A stretch of 7,013 nucleotides of DNA. It comes from Paludibacter sp. GTDB lineage: Bacteria > Bacteroidota > Bacteroidia > Bacteroidales > Paludibacteraceae. This document shows positions 6,950 through 7,013 of this stretch, in pieces; the stretch's first letter is position 1, and every line of letters begins with the position of its first letter. The position numbers and the translations under genes were made by a program. Under the pieces are notes generated by a model that saw only the letters and a program-made list of their open reading frames with translations, was not told the DNA's origin and ran no database searches. The stretch lies in the NCBI GenBank assembly GCA_028748945.1, contig JAQTOL010000169.1, positions 1 to 7,013 on the forward strand. The letters run 5' to 3'.

Positions 6950-7013
6950 ATGAAAAGAATTTTTACTTTCGCAATTGCTCTTATGAGCTTGTTTTCAATT
7001 GCTTCGGCTGCAA
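6950..7013 (+). CDS. Start of an unidentified secreted protein (signal peptide only), 3'-truncated by the window edge
   Basis: Only 21 codons are visible. They encode a clear Sec signal peptide: MKR, a hydrophobic core (IFTFAIALMSLFSI) and a small-residue end (ASAA) that fits signal peptidase I. There is no lipobox cysteine in the visible part, unlike SusD, the SusE-position protein and the GH30 enzyme, so this protein is probably released into the periplasm, placed in the outer membrane or secreted by another route. ATG 6950 is supported by the signal peptide directly after it and by the promoter candidate upstream; the leader is A/T-rich without a Shine-Dalgarno. In the comparable B. thetaiotaomicron locus a GH3 beta-glucosidase gene is near the GH30 gene, but nothing visible here shows that this is one. 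The function is unknown from this window. Confidence 0.75.
   Translation, partial: MKRIFTFAIALMSLFSIASAA

Noticed and set aside
1..7013. CRISPR array, tRNA/rRNA, insertion sequence or phage genes
   Set aside because: No regularly spaced repeats, tRNA-like folds, transposase motifs or terminal inverted repeats are visible; nearly all of the window is explained by PUL genes.

Overview
The window is AT-rich DNA from a member of the Bacteroidota, most likely Bacteroidales or a related saccharolytic lineage. This rests on a SusC/SusD pair, several lipoproteins with acidic residues after the lipidated cysteine, the absence of Shine-Dalgarno sequences, and a Bacteroidota-type promoter (TTTG / TAnnTTTG). 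The genus cannot be fixed from the sequence alone.

Layout: all recognisable genes are on the + strand. From the left edge to 2032 is the C-terminal two thirds of a SusC-type TonB-dependent outer-membrane transporter; its frame is open to the window edge. SusD follows after 12 nt (2045-3541). A SusE-position surface glycan-binding lipoprotein follows after another 27 nt (3569-4987). A 111-bp gap then holds a strong 13-bp perfect inverted repeat followed by a pyrimidine/T-rich tract. Next is a GH30-family glycoside hydrolase lipoprotein (5099-6577). A 372-bp AT-rich intergenic region follows, with a 14-bp perfect palindrome of LacI-family operator type (6664-6677) and a promoter candidate (6835-6867). 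At the right edge is the start of a new gene with a Sec signal peptide (6950 onward).

How it works together: this is the core of a polysaccharide utilisation locus (PUL). The GH30 enzyme would cut a glycan at the cell surface, the SusE-position protein and SusD would bind the oligosaccharides, and SusC would import them into the periplasm. The order SusC-SusD-binding lipoprotein-GH30 matches the described Bacteroides thetaiotaomicron locus for fungal beta-1,6-glucan, so beta-1,6-glucan (pustulan-like) is the best substrate guess. That is inference from gene order and enzyme family.

I see no clearly undescribed system here. The points most worth a second look are the hairpin separating the binding genes from the enzyme gene, the palindromic operator in the downstream spacer, the two-module architecture of the SusE-position protein, and the unidentified secreted protein at the right edge.
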